DNA from: an uncultured Lysobacteraceae bacterium
GTDB lineage: Bacteria; Pseudomonadota; Gammaproteobacteria; Xanthomonadales; Xanthomonadaceae
Direction of reading: 5' to 3'
NCBI GenBank assembly: GCA_937897645.1
Contig: CALCNV010000052.1
Location: forward strand, 1-21,487
Length of the DNA: 21,487 nt
Part shown: positions 6,815 to 15,159 of the stretch, one piece after another
Layout of the letters: every line of letters begins with the position of its first letter
Position numbering within the stretch: position 1 is the first letter of the stretch
Notes under the pieces: model-generated
Databases searched by the model: none
What the model was told of the DNA's origin: nothing
The model's input: only the letters and a program-made list of their open reading frames with translations
Program-made: the position numbers and the translations under genes

Positions 6815-9800
6815 ATGGACTTTTCCAGATTCTTCATTGACCGGCCGATCTTCGCGGCGGTGTTGTCGATCGTGATCTTCGCCGCAGGGCTGATCGCGAT
6901 TCCCATGTTGCCCATTGGCGAATACCCCGAAGTGGTGCCGCCGTCGGTGGTGGTGCGCACGGTGTATCCCGGTGCCAACCCCAAGGTGATCGCGGAAACC
7001 GTGGCCACGCCACTGGAGGAAGCCATCAACGGCGTCGAGGACATGATGTACGTCAAGTCCGTCGCCGGTTCGGATGGCGTGCTGCAGATGACCGTCACCT
7101 TCAAGCCGGGCGTGGATGCTGATGAGGCCGCCGTGCGCGTGCAGAACCGGGTCAGCCAGGCGCTGGCGCGCTTGCCGGAGGACGTGCGCCGCCAGGGTGT
7201 CACCACGCAGAAGCAGTCGCCGGTGTTCCTGATGGTGGTGCACCTGGTGTCCACCGACGGCAAGTACGACTCGCTGTACCTGCGCAACTACGCACGACTG
7301 CACGTGAAGGATGAAATGGCGCGCATTCCAGGCGTCGGCGAAGCGCAGGCGTTCGGTGGCGGCGACTACGCCATGCGCTTGTGGCTGGACCCTGACAAGG
7401 TGGCCTCGCGTGGCCTGACCGCCAGCGATGTGTTGCGCGCGGTGCGTGAGCAGAACGTGCAGGTATCGGCCGGGCAATTGGGTGCGGAACCGATGCCGAA
7501 TGGTAGCGACTTCCTGTTGCCCATCAATGCCAAGGGCCGCCTGCAGAGCACCGAGGAATTCGGCAACATCGTGCTGAAGGCCGGTGCGGATGGTGAGATC
7601 GTGCGCCTTGCCGACGTGGCCCGCATCGAACTGGCTGCGGGCGACTACACGCTGCGCGCACGCCTGGATGGCATGAACGCCTCGGCCATCGGTATTTTCC
7701 AGGCGCCCGGTGCCAACGCACTGGACATCCGCGATGCGGTGGTTGCCAAGATGGAAGAGATTTCCAAGACCCTGCCGCCGGGTGTCGAGATCAAATCGGT
7801 CTACGACACCACCATCTTCGTGCGCGATTCGATCAAGGCCGTGATCACCACGCTGCTGGAAGCCACCTTGCTGGTGGTGCTGGTGGTGATCCTGTTCCTG
7901 CAGACCTGGCGTGCGTCGATCATCCCCTTGATCGCGGTGCCGGTGTCCATCGTCGGCACGTTCGCGGTGCTGTATCTACTCGGGTTCTCCATCAACACCT
8001 TGACCCTGTTCGGGCTGGTGCTGGCCATCGGCATCGTGGTGGATGACGCCATCGTGGTGGTGGAGAACGTGGAGCGCAATATCGAGGAAGGCCTCGCGCC
8101 GCTGGCGGCCGCGCACCAGGCGATGAAGGAAGTGTCCGGCCCCATCATTGCCATTGCATTGGTGCTGTGCGCGGTCTTCGTGCCGATGGCCTTCCTGAGT
8201 GGCGTGACCGGGCAGTTCTACAAGCAGTTCGCGGTCACCATCGCGATTTCCACGGTGATCTCGGCGATCAACTCGCTGACCTTGTCGCCCGCGCTGGCTG
8301 CGCTGCTGTTGAAGCCGCACGATGCGCCCAAGGATGCATTGACCCGCGTCATCGATCGCCTGTTCGGCTGGCTGTTCCGTCCGTTCAACCGCCTGTTCAA
8401 GCGGGGTTCTGAGCGCTACGAAGGCGCGGTGTCGTGGGCGCTGGGCCGTCGTGGCGTGGTGTTCGCGGTCTATGCGGTGCTGCTGATCGGTGCGGGCGTG
8501 ATGTTCAAGGCGGTGCCGGCCGGATTCATCCCGCTGCAGGACAAGCTGTATCTGATCGCCGGCGTGAAGATGCCGGAAGGTGCCTCCATCGAGCGCACCG
8601 ACGCAGCGCTGAAGAAAGTCGCGGAAATTGCCAAGGGCATCGAAGGCGTGGAAAGCGAAATCGCCTTCCCGGGCCTGAATCCGCTGCAGTTCACCAATAC
8701 CCCGAACAGTGGCGTCGCCTTCTTTACCCTGAAACCATTCAACGAACGTAAGAACACCGCCAAGCAGATCAGCGACGAGTTGAATGCGAAGATCGCCGGT
8801 ATCCAGGAAGGTTTCGCCTTCGCATTGATGCCGCCACCGATCCAGGGCCTGGGTAATGGTTCGGGCTACTCGCTGTTCATCGAAGACCGCACCAACCAGG
8901 GTTACGGCGCGCTGCAGAATGCAGTGAATGCGTTCCAGGGCGCAGCCTCGCAAACGCCCGGCATGGGTTTCCCGATCAGCAGCTACCAGGCCAACGTGCC
9001 GCAGCTGGACGCCGACGTGGATCGCGTCAAGGCCAAGGCGCAGGGCGTGCCGCTGACCGAATTGTTCGACACGTTGCAGACCTACCTGGGTTCGGCCTAC
9101 GTCAACGACTTCAACATGTTCGGCCGTACCTGGCAGGTGATCGCACAGGCCGACGGTTCGTTCCGTGATGACGTGGAAGACATCGGCAACCTGCGCACCC
9201 GCAACGTGCATCGCGAGATGGTGCCGATTGGCAGCATGGTGAAGATCAGCAAGACTTTTGGGCCGGATCCGGTGATCCGCTTCAACGGCTATCCCGCCGC
9301 CGACATCCTGGGTGAAGCCGATCCGCGCATGCTGTCGTCGGCCGAAGCCATGGACAAGGTGCGGGAGATCGCCGCGACCGCGTTGCCGGGCGGAATGGGT
9401 ATCGACTGGAGCGACCTGAGCTACCAGGAAGCCACGCAAGGCAAGGCGGCGCTGGTGGTGTTCCCGCTGGCCGTGTTGCTCGCCTTCCTGGTGTTGGCGG
9501 CGTTGTATGAAAGCTGGACGCTGCCGCTGGCGGTGATCCTGATCGTGCCGATGACCCTGTTGTCCGCCTTGCTGGGTGTGTGGTTGACCGGTGGCGACAA
9601 CAACGTGTTCGTGCAGGTGGGCCTGGTGGTGTTGATGGGCCTGGCGTGCAAGAACGCGATCCTGATCGTCGAATTCGCGCGCGAACTGGAAATGCAGGGC
9701 AAGGGCATCATCGAAGCCGCACTGGAAGCCTGCCGCCTGCGCCTGCGTCCCATCGTCATGACCTCGGTCGCCTTCATCGCTGGCACCGTGCCGCTGGTGC

Positions 9801-9985
9801 TGTCGCATGGCGCAGGCGCGGAAGTGCGTTCGGTCACCGGCATCACCGTCTTCGCCGGCATGTTGGGCGTGACCTTGTTCGGCCTGTTCCTGACCCCGGT
9901 GTTCTACGTGACGTTGCGCAAGCTGTCGGGTCGTGCACTGGTCAACCACGGCCTGGTGCTGCATGCCAGCACGGCCCATTCCTGA
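6815..9985 (+). CDS. RND multidrug efflux pump, MexF-like (HAE1 family)
   Basis: The inner-membrane proton-driven pump of 1056 residues, full length for the HAE1 family. It starts FSRFFIDRPIFAAVLSIVIF as in MexF, and shares with it GEYPEVVPPSVVVRT, YPGANPKVIAETVATPLE and the LVVILFLQTWRASIIPLIAVPVS stretch. Proton-relay residues are present: Asp410-Asp411 in GIVVDDAIVVVENVERN and Lys946 in GLACKNAILIVEF. Two halves each hold a leading helix, a large periplasmic loop and a set of helices, which gives the twelve-helix plan. The ATG at 6815 has AGGAAA 7 bases upstream. MexF pumps export chloramphenicol, quinolones and quinolone-signal precursors; the substrate here is inferred only by resemblance. 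Two SDR genes and the outer-membrane channel follow at short spacing. Confidence 0.97.
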   Translation: MDFSRFFIDRPIFAAVLSIVIFAAGLIAIPMLPIGEYPEVVPPSVVVRTVYPGANPKVIAETVATPLEEAINGVEDMMYVKSVAGSDGVLQMTVTFKPGVDADEAAVRVQNRVSQALARLPEDVRRQGVTTQKQSPVFLMVVHLVSTDGKYDSLYLRNYARLHVKDEMARIPGVGEAQAFGGGDYAMRLWLDPDKVASRGLTASDVLRAVREQNVQVSAGQLGAEPMPNGSDFLLPINAKGRLQSTEEFGNIVLKAGADGEIVRLADVARIELAAGDYTLRARLDGMNASAIGIFQAPGANALDIRDAVVAKMEEISKTLPPGVEIKSVYDTTIFVRDSIKAVITTLLEATLLVVLVVILFLQTWRASIIPLIAVPVSIVGTFAVLYLLGFSINTLTLFGLVLAIGIVVDDAIVVVENVERNIEEGLAPLAAAHQAMKEVSGPIIAIALVLCAVFVPMAFLSGVTGQFYKQFAVTIAISTVISAINSLTLSPALAALLLKPHDAPKDALTRVIDRLFGWLFRPFNRLFKRGSERYEGAVSWALGRRGVVFAVYAVLLIGAGVMFKAVPAGFIPLQDKLYLIAGVKMPEGASIERTDAALKKVAEIAKGIEGVESEIAFPGLNPLQFTNTPNSGVAFFTLKPFNERKNTAKQISDELNAKIAGIQEGFAFALMPPPIQGLGNGSGYSLFIEDRTNQGYGALQNAVNAFQGAASQTPGMGFPISSYQANVPQLDADVDRVKAKAQGVPLTELFDTLQTYLGSAYVNDFNMFGRTWQVIAQADGSFRDDVEDIGNLRTRNVHREMVPIGSMVKISKTFGPDPVIRFNGYPAADILGEADPRMLSSAEAMDKVREIAATALPGGMGIDWSDLSYQEATQGKAALVVFPLAVLLAFLVLAALYESWTLPLAVILIVPMTLLSALLGVWLTGGDNNVFVQVGLVVLMGLACKNAILIVEFARELEMQGKGIIEAALEACRLRLRPIVMTSVAFIAGTVPLVLSHGAGAEVRSVTGITVFAGMLGVTLFGLFLTPVFYVTLRKLSGRALVNHGLVLHASTAHS

Positions 9986-10019
9986 TCACCCATTCCTCAT
10001 CCACATATTGGAGAACAAC

Positions 10020-10757
10020 ATGAGCCACCACACTTCCAGGATCGCGCTGGTCACCGGCGCCACCCGCGGCATCGGCTATGAAACCGTGCGCGGCCTTGCC
10101 CAGGCGGGCGTACACACGCTGCTGGCCGGGCGTGATCGCAGCAAGGCGGTGCAAGCCGCGCTGGAGCTGCAATCCGAAGGCTTGCCGGTCGAGGCCATCG
10201 AACTCGACGTGACGGACGCCGCCAGCATCGCTGCGGCGGTCGAAGAGGTGACGAAGAAATTCGGCCACCTCGACATACTGGTCAACAACGCCGGCATCAT
10301 GATCGACGAAAGCGGGAAGAAGATCTCCGAACAATCCCCGCGGACCTGGCGCGACACCTTCGACACCAATGTGTTCGGCTTGATCGACACCACCAACGCC
10401 TTCTTGCCCTTGCTGCACAAGTCGGCAAGTGCCCGCATCGTCAATGTTTCCAGCCTGCTGGGTTCGCTGGCGCTGCACAGTGATCCGGCTTCGCCGATCT
10501 ACGATTTCAAGGTGCCTGCCTACAACGTGTCCAAGAGCGCGGTGAATGCGTGGACGGTGCAGCTGGCCTACGAACTGAAGGACAGCACCGTCAAGGTCAA
10601 CACCATCCATCCCGGCTACGTGAAGACCGACATGAATGCCGGTGCTGGCGAGATCGACGTGCCGGATGGCGCGCGCACCAGCATCAAGCTGGCCCTGATC
10701 GACGACAACGGCCCGAACGGTTCCTACTTCTACCTCGACGACGTACTTCCCTGGTAA
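10020..10757 (+). CDS. Classical short-chain dehydrogenase/reductase (first of tandem pair)
   Basis: A 245-residue classical SDR with every signature: TGATRGIG (12-19) for the cofactor, Asp63, NNAG (89-92), active-site serine in VSS (144-145) and Tyr168-xxx-Lys172 in YNVSK. Arg16 and Arg38 (LLAGRDRSK) favour NADPH. The Ser-to-Tyr distance of about 23 residues carries an insert (ALHSDPASPIYDFKVPA) reminiscent of carbonyl reductases. The ATG at 10020 has GGAGA 7-8 bases upstream; the open frame to 9933 only overlaps the pump gene. It lies 34 bases after the pump. Its 3' neighbour is a close paralogue. A role in reducing carbonyl compounds that the pump handles is inference from the operon. Confidence 0.92.
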   Translation: MSHHTSRIALVTGATRGIGYETVRGLAQAGVHTLLAGRDRSKAVQAALELQSEGLPVEAIELDVTDAASIAAAVEEVTKKFGHLDILVNNAGIMIDESGKKISEQSPRTWRDTFDTNVFGLIDTTNAFLPLLHKSASARIVNVSSLLGSLALHSDPASPIYDFKVPAYNVSKSAVNAWTVQLAYELKDSTVKVNTIHPGYVKTDMNAGAGEIDVPDGARTSIKLALIDDNGPNGSYFYLDDVLPW

Positions 10758-10814
10758 GTGCGTTTCCGTCCCACGCATGCCCGGCGCGCAACGCGCCACC
10801 CGATGGAGCAGATG

Positions 10815-11546
10815 ATGAGCAACAACATGAAAATCGCGCTGGTGACCGGCGCAACCCGTGGCATCGGCCTGGAAACCGTGCGCCAGCTTGCCGCTGCCGG
10901 CGTGCATGTCCTGCTTGCCGGGCGTGATGCAGGCAGGGCCGAAGAGGCGGCGCTGCAGTTGAGCAAGGCGGGCTTGCCGGTTGAATCGATCACGCTGGAC
11001 ATCACCAGTGCGGCCAGCATCGCCGCGGCAGTGGTCGAAGTGACCCGCAATTTCGGACGGCTGGACATACTGGTCAACAACGCCGGCGTGTTCATCGATG
11101 ATTTCGCCAAGACGCCATCCGAACAGTCGCTAGACACCTGGCGCACCACCTTCGACACCAATCTGTTCGGCGTTGTCGCGGCCACGCAGGCGTTCCTGCC
11201 ACTGCTGCGCAAGTCGGAGGCCGGGCGCATCGTCAACGTGTCCAGCGGTCTGGGTTCGCTGGCCCTGCATGCCGATCCGGCTTCGCCGATCTATGACTTC
11301 AAGCTGCCGGCCTACAACGTGTCCAAGACCGCCTTGAATGCCTGGACCGTGCACCTGGCGCACGAGTTGCGCTACACGCCGATCAAGGTCAATGCGATCC
11401 ATCCGGGTTCAGTGAAGACCGACATGAACAGTGGCGGTGAGCTGGATGTCGTGACAGGCGCCAAGAGCAGCGTCGGCATGGCATTGCTGGACGAGGCAGG
11501 GCCAACCGGGTCGTTCACCCATCTCGGCGAGACGCTGCCATGGTGA
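10815..11546 (+). CDS. Classical short-chain dehydrogenase/reductase (second of tandem pair)
   Basis: A 243-residue SDR closely similar to the gene before it over the full length, including the same insert (GSLALHADPASPIYDFKLPA). Signatures are TGATRGIG (11-18), NNAG, the serine pair in VNVSSG and Tyr167-xxx-Lys171. Three in-frame ATGs lie at 10803, 10812 and 10815; the last was chosen because GGAG at 10805-10808 is correctly spaced from it and the protein then aligns end to end with its paralogue. Its C-terminus diverges (GGELDVVTGAKSSVGMALL) from the first copy, so substrate range may differ. The stop overlaps the start of the outer-membrane channel gene by 7 bases, showing translational coupling. 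Confidence 0.92.
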   Translation: MSNNMKIALVTGATRGIGLETVRQLAAAGVHVLLAGRDAGRAEEAALQLSKAGLPVESITLDITSAASIAAAVVEVTRNFGRLDILVNNAGVFIDDFAKTPSEQSLDTWRTTFDTNLFGVVAATQAFLPLLRKSEAGRIVNVSSGLGSLALHADPASPIYDFKLPAYNVSKTALNAWTVHLAHELRYTPIKVNAIHPGSVKTDMNSGGELDVVTGAKSSVGMALLDEAGPTGSFTHLGETLPW

Positions 11547-12982
11547 AGCGCTTGCTTGCCACCACCATCGCCAGCGTGCTGCTGGCGGCCTGCACGGTGG
11601 GGCCGGATTATGTCCGGCCCAGCCTCCCCGTCGTGGACGGGTTCGCCAACAGCGCGGTACCGCAGGTAACGCAGGAAAATCTGCCCGCCGTGGATATCGA
11701 GTTCTGGCGCAGCTTCGGTGATCCGGTGCTGGAACAGCTGGTCGATGAAGCCTTGCTCTACAACCACGACCTGCGCATCGCGTGGGCACACTACGAGCAG
11801 GCGAACGCCTTGCTGCGCAATGCCAGGTACGAGCACCTGCCGACGCTGGGCGTCAGCGCGGAAGCCAGCGAGTCGCGCGGCAGCGCCGACCAGTTGCCCG
11901 GTGTCGGCCGAGCGGATCGCGACAGCGAGCAGGTCAGCGCGGGATTGAGTGCGCTGTGGGAACTGGATTTCTTCGGTCGCATCCGTCGCGGCGTGGAAGC
12001 GCAGCGTGCGGATACGCAGGCCAGCGCTGCTGACCTGGCGGCCTTGCAGGTGGTGCTGGTCGGCGACCTGGCCGAAACCTATTTCCGCCTGCGTGGTTTG
12101 CAGGAGCAGTTACGCATCGCCCAGCAGAATGCCGACAACCAGGCGCAAACGCTGCGCTTGATCGACCTGCGTCGCACGGCCGGCATGGGCAGTGCCTTTG
12201 AGGTGGATCGCGCCACCACGCAGTTGGAAGGCACGCGTTCGCGGGTGCCCGCCTTGCAATCTGACATCGCCGTCTCCACGCACCGCATCGCGGTGCTGGT
12301 GGGGCAGACGCCGGAAAGCGTGCTGGCCGGTCTGGATTCCGCCACGCCCCTGCCATCGCTGCCTGAAACCATCGCCACTGGCACGCCCGCCGATCTGCTG
12401 CGTCGTCGCCCCGACGTCACTGCTGCCGAACGTCGATTGGGCGCAGCCACGGCGCGTGTTGGCGTGGCGACGGCGGACCTGTTCCCGCGTTTCACCCTGG
12501 GTGGGTTGATCGGCACGCAGGCGCTGGATGCGGGCGCTTTGTTCGAGCGTGACAGTGAAACCCGGTTGATCGCGTTCGGTATCGACGGTTCCTTCCTCAA
12601 CGTGGGTCGCGTGCGCTCGCGCATCGCTGCCGCCAATGCGGCAACGGCGGCCGATCTTGCAGCCTACGAAAAGACGGTATTGCTGGCACTGGAGGAAACC
12701 GAGAATGCCCTCGTGCGCGTGTCGCGCAGCGCGGAAGAAAACGCCTACCTGGAACGCGCGTCCGCCGCAGGTGCCCGTGCCACGGCCATTGCGCGGTTGC
12801 GCTATGACAACGGTGCGATCGACGTGCTCGACGTACTCGAAGCCGAGCGGGTCAGCCTGCAGGCCGAGGATGCGTTCGCGCAGGGTCGGGTACGCAACAC
12901 CGTGGCGGTGGTGTCGCTATACAAGGCACTGGCCGGCGGTTGGCCGCAGTACGTGCCCGAGGAAAGCAGCGCGTCAAACTGA
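11540..12982 (+). CDS. Outer membrane efflux lipoprotein, NodT/OprN type
   Basis: A 480-residue TolC-like channel of the RND-associated NodT family. A short signal peptide ends in the lipobox LLAAC with Cys18 lipidated, followed by TVGPDYVRP, the hallmark of OprM/OprN-type channels. Two outer-membrane-efflux-protein repeats follow (about 60-250 and 265-460), with typical helix signatures such as LRGLQEQLRIAQQNADNQ and RRPDVTAAERRLGAATARVGVA. The ATG at 11540 overlaps the preceding SDR stop. It completes the tripartite pump with the adaptor at 5414 and pump at 6815. No terminator is evident after the stop; 133 bases separate it from the pirin gene, which has its own likely promoter. Confidence 0.95.
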   Translation: MVKRLLATTIASVLLAACTVGPDYVRPSLPVVDGFANSAVPQVTQENLPAVDIEFWRSFGDPVLEQLVDEALLYNHDLRIAWAHYEQANALLRNARYEHLPTLGVSAEASESRGSADQLPGVGRADRDSEQVSAGLSALWELDFFGRIRRGVEAQRADTQASAADLAALQVVLVGDLAETYFRLRGLQEQLRIAQQNADNQAQTLRLIDLRRTAGMGSAFEVDRATTQLEGTRSRVPALQSDIAVSTHRIAVLVGQTPESVLAGLDSATPLPSLPETIATGTPADLLRRRPDVTAAERRLGAATARVGVATADLFPRFTLGGLIGTQALDAGALFERDSETRLIAFGIDGSFLNVGRVRSRIAAANAATAADLAAYEKTVLLALEETENALVRVSRSAEENAYLERASAAGARATAIARLRYDNGAIDVLDVLEAERVSLQAEDAFAQGRVRNTVAVVSLYKALAGGWPQYVPEESSASN

Positions 12983-13022
12983 CCTCTTGAATGGAACGCG
13001 CTTGGGGTTCGGAAGGTCTATA

Positions 13023-13038
13023 GTTCTGATTATGGAAC
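13023..13038. promoter_or_regulatory. Candidate operator GTTC-N8-GAAC upstream of the pirin gene
   Basis: An inverted repeat GTTC-TGATTATG-GAAC, followed by AATAAG, lies 78 bases before the pirin start. The TGATTAT inside it also occurs at 4336-4342 in the lysR/efflux promoter region, so one regulator may act at both. The arms are short and this is a weak call. Confidence 0.35.
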
Positions 13039-13115
13039 AATAAGTCACCCCGAGGCAGCTTTAACGTCACTGATGAAGCGATCATCCTTCGCACTCCCCG
13101 ATTTAGGAGTGCGAC

Positions 13116-13820
13116 ATGATCACCCTGCGACCTGCCGGCGAACGCGGCCATGCCAACCACGGCTGGCTGGATTCCTGGCACAGCTTTTCTTTCGCTGGCT
13201 ACAACGACCCGGCGCACTTGCACTGGGGTCCGCTGCGCGTGATCAACGAGGATCGCGTGGCGGCCGGGCGTGGCTTTGGCGAACACGGCCATCGCGACAT
13301 GGAGATCATCAGCTACGTGCTGGAAGGCGCATTGGGCCACGGCGATTCCATGGGCACGCGTTCCAGCATCGTGCCCGGCGACGTGCAGCGCATGAGCGCC
13401 GGCAGCGGCGTGCAGCATTCCGAGTTCAACCACAGCGACACCGGCACCACGCACTTCCTGCAGATCTGGATCATTCCGGACAAGCAGGGCGTCACCCCTT
13501 CGTATGCGCAGAAGCATTTTTCTGCGACCGACAAGCGTGGGAAGTTGCGGCTGGTGGTGAGCCCGGATGGCGCGGAAGATTCCGTCAGCATCCATCAGGG
13601 TGCGCGCCTGTATGCGGGGTTGTTCGATGGTACCGAAAGCGCGGAACTGGCCATCGCGCCGGGTAGGCTCGCTTACGTGCACCTGGCCCGAGGCGAGGCC
13701 GTGGTCAATGGCCATGCGTTGGTGGCCGGTGACGCGCTGCTGTACGCCGATGAGGCGAGCGTGACCATTGCATCGGGCAAGGCTGCGGAAGTGCTGGTGT
13801 TTGATCTGCCGCGCATGTGA
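13116..13820 (+). CDS. Pirin family protein, YhhW-type quercetinase-like bicupin
   Basis: A 234-residue bicupin of the bacterial pirin family, cytoplasmic. E. coli YhhW and human pirin of this group cleave quercetin (2,3-dioxygenase) with a bound metal. All four expected metal ligands are seen at the canonical places: His57 and His59 in FGEHGHRDMEI, His101 and Glu103 in GVQHSEFNH. The N-terminal cupin carries PAHLHWGPLRVINED; the C-terminal cupin (about 130-230) ends in FDLPRM. The ATG at 13116 follows AGGAG at 13104-13108. It is the first gene after the efflux operon, apparently with its own promoter. Pirins often sit beside LysR genes; here the LysR gene is 9 kb away. A link to aromatic or flavonoid compounds exported by the pump is speculation. 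Confidence 0.92.
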   Translation: MITLRPAGERGHANHGWLDSWHSFSFAGYNDPAHLHWGPLRVINEDRVAAGRGFGEHGHRDMEIISYVLEGALGHGDSMGTRSSIVPGDVQRMSAGSGVQHSEFNHSDTGTTHFLQIWIIPDKQGVTPSYAQKHFSATDKRGKLRLVVSPDGAEDSVSIHQGARLYAGLFDGTESAELAIAPGRLAYVHLARGEAVVNGHALVAGDALLYADEASVTIASGKAAEVLVFDLPRM

Positions 13821-13893
13821 CCAGGCGGGCACGCATCGGTCGGCCAGCGGGCGGATGCGTGTTTCCAAGTGGATTAACAAGCACTCGTTTTTT

Positions 13894-13962
13894 GTAGAGC
13901 CGAGCTTGCTCGGCTGCTCTTGATCTTGCGCGAAGAGAGCAGCCGAGCAAGCTCGGCTCTAC
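13894..13962. repeat. GTAG REP inverted dimer (SMAG-like)
   Basis: Two GTAG-headed REPs face each other: bases 13894-13920 and 13936-13962 are perfect 27-base reverse complements with a 15-base loop. Each arm is itself a palindrome (AGCCGAGC-TT-GCTCGGCT). It lies between the convergent pirin gene and the minus-strand gene ending at 14018, where it could act as a bidirectional transcript end. The rest of 13821-14017 shows nothing else I can support. Confidence 0.9.
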
Positions 13963-14017
13963 GAACGCAAGGGCATCCGGACACGCTGGATCTACCGTGG
14001 CTAGAACTGTCGCGGTC

Positions 14018-14563
14018 CTAGTGGCCAGTACGCTGAGATTGCAGTCGCGAGCGGGCAGCGTGTAGCAGGATCTTCGAGTAGAGCCGGTGGAATCCGAGCA
14101 GGCCGCTGAACACGGGGCCTAGGCGGGTTTCGCCGCTTCTTTCGTCGCGCGTGGGTACGACCGCGGAGCCGAAATAAAGACGCGTACCTGCACCTTGTTC
14201 CAGTGGCATGGTCATCAGCCAGGAGCGTGTGCGTCCGTGCAGGTCGCAAAGCAGCAACTGGTTGTCATTGCGTGCCTCGACGCTCCATGCCGCGAAGAAG
14301 TCCGCCGTCCCTTGCGCGAGCCGTGCAGACTGTGCGTCGGTGGAAGGACGCGACACGGCGAACCTGAGGATCAGCCTCTCCAGCTTGAACACGGGCGTGG
14401 TGTAAAAGGCTTCGACGTAGCGTTGGTGGGAGACGTCGCCTGTGAGGTCTGTGCAGTAGCAGTCGGCATAGCTGCCTTCTTGACGGTATCGGTCGAGCAG
14501 GGCGTTTGCGGGAATGGGGCAGGGTCGCACTGAAGCAGAGGCTGCGGCCGGGGCCTGCATCAT
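14018..14563 (-). CDS. Conserved-looking protein of unknown function
   Basis: The 181-residue product begins MMQAPAAASASVRPCPIP and has no signal peptide or membrane segment. Its body has alternating strands and helices (YVEAFYTTPVFKLERLIL, FAAWSVEARNDNQLLLCD, RTRSWLMTMPL, TRLYFGSAVV) and ends FHRLYSKILLHAA, a pattern suggesting a START-like or ligand-binding beta fold, but I cannot name the family with confidence. The ATG at 14563 is chosen because it overlaps the stop of the upstream gene (ATGA at 14560-14563); a longer frame from 14611 lies inside that gene. Last gene of the three-gene minus-strand operon; its 3' end faces the REP dimer. Confidence 0.7.
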   Translation of the reverse strand: MMQAPAAASASVRPCPIPANALLDRYRQEGSYADCYCTDLTGDVSHQRYVEAFYTTPVFKLERLILRFAVSRPSTDAQSARLAQGTADFFAAWSVEARNDNQLLLCDLHGRTRSWLMTMPLEQGAGTRLYFGSAVVPTRDERSGETRLGPVFSGLLGFHRLYSKILLHAARSRLQSQRTGH

Positions 14564-15159
14564 GGTTTTGGAGCAGGAGTGGGGGCTGCAGGCACGGGCG
14601 GCTTGCGCCATGCATCACGCGGGTCGTCCAGCAGCGACATGCCGGAAATGCGGTATTCGCAACCCAGCAACACCATCCCTTCCAGCCCGGGCTGGTCACC
14701 CTTGAAGATCACCAGGGCATGCTGGTCGTCCAATGCGCCGGAAAGCGGTGATTCGCTCGAGTCCTCCAGCGACTGTTCCAACTGCTTGGTGACGTCTTCC
14801 AGAGAGCCGCGCATGGCCATCATCACCCGTTGATCGGCGATGACGATCGCATCACTGGCATTCCCCCAGGCCTGCACCGGTTCATCCAGTTGGTAGAGGT
14901 CCATCATCGGCGTGCTGTATTGCCGGTAGGTCTGCGCGAAGGCGTTGGCGCGCTCCTCGCGGAATTCCTCCATCAGCCCGGGCAGGCGTTCGCTGCTGAT
15001 GCGGCAGGCCAGCGCATCGGCCAGCGCATCAGCGCCTTGCACCGGTCCGGCAGCAGGCGGTTGCGACGTATTGCCGCCCGCCACCTGCGCCTGCGCGACC
15101 GCGACGCAGAGGCACAGGCTTGCGGCCAGCAGCGACTTACTCCAGCTGTGATTTCGCAT
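14560..15159 (-). CDS. Secreted protein of unknown function
   Basis: A 199-residue protein with a clear Sec signal peptide, MRNHSWSKSLLAASLCLCVA then VAQAQVAGG, with likely cleavage after AQA. The mature part is mostly helical early on (ADALACRISSERLPGLMEEF) and ends in a Pro/Ala-rich tail (KPPVPAAPTPAPKP). Two Cys in the mature chain (in ALACRI and LLGCEYRI) could form a disulfide in the periplasm. No family is recognised. The ATG at 15159 overlaps the end of the upstream TPR gene by 23 bases and has a GGAT 7-9 bases upstream; the frame open to 15186 gives only a short Arg/Trp-rich extension in front of the signal. It is coupled to both neighbours. Confidence 0.75.
   Translation of the reverse strand: MRNHSWSKSLLAASLCLCVAVAQAQVAGGNTSQPPAAGPVQGADALADALACRISSERLPGLMEEFREERANAFAQTYRQYSTPMMDLYQLDEPVQAWGNASDAIVIADQRVMMAMRGSLEDVTKQLEQSLEDSSESPLSGALDDQHALVIFKGDQPGLEGMVLLGCEYRISGMSLLDDPRDAWRKPPVPAAPTPAPKP

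Noticed and set aside
7976..9979. 667-codon open frame on the minus strand
   Set aside because: It lies wholly opposite the MexF-like pump gene, and its His/Gln/Arg-rich translation is the usual antisense shadow of high-GC coding sequence.
9942..10907. 321-codon minus-strand frame opposite the first SDR
   Set aside because: Shadow of a gene with all SDR motifs; no motif of its own.
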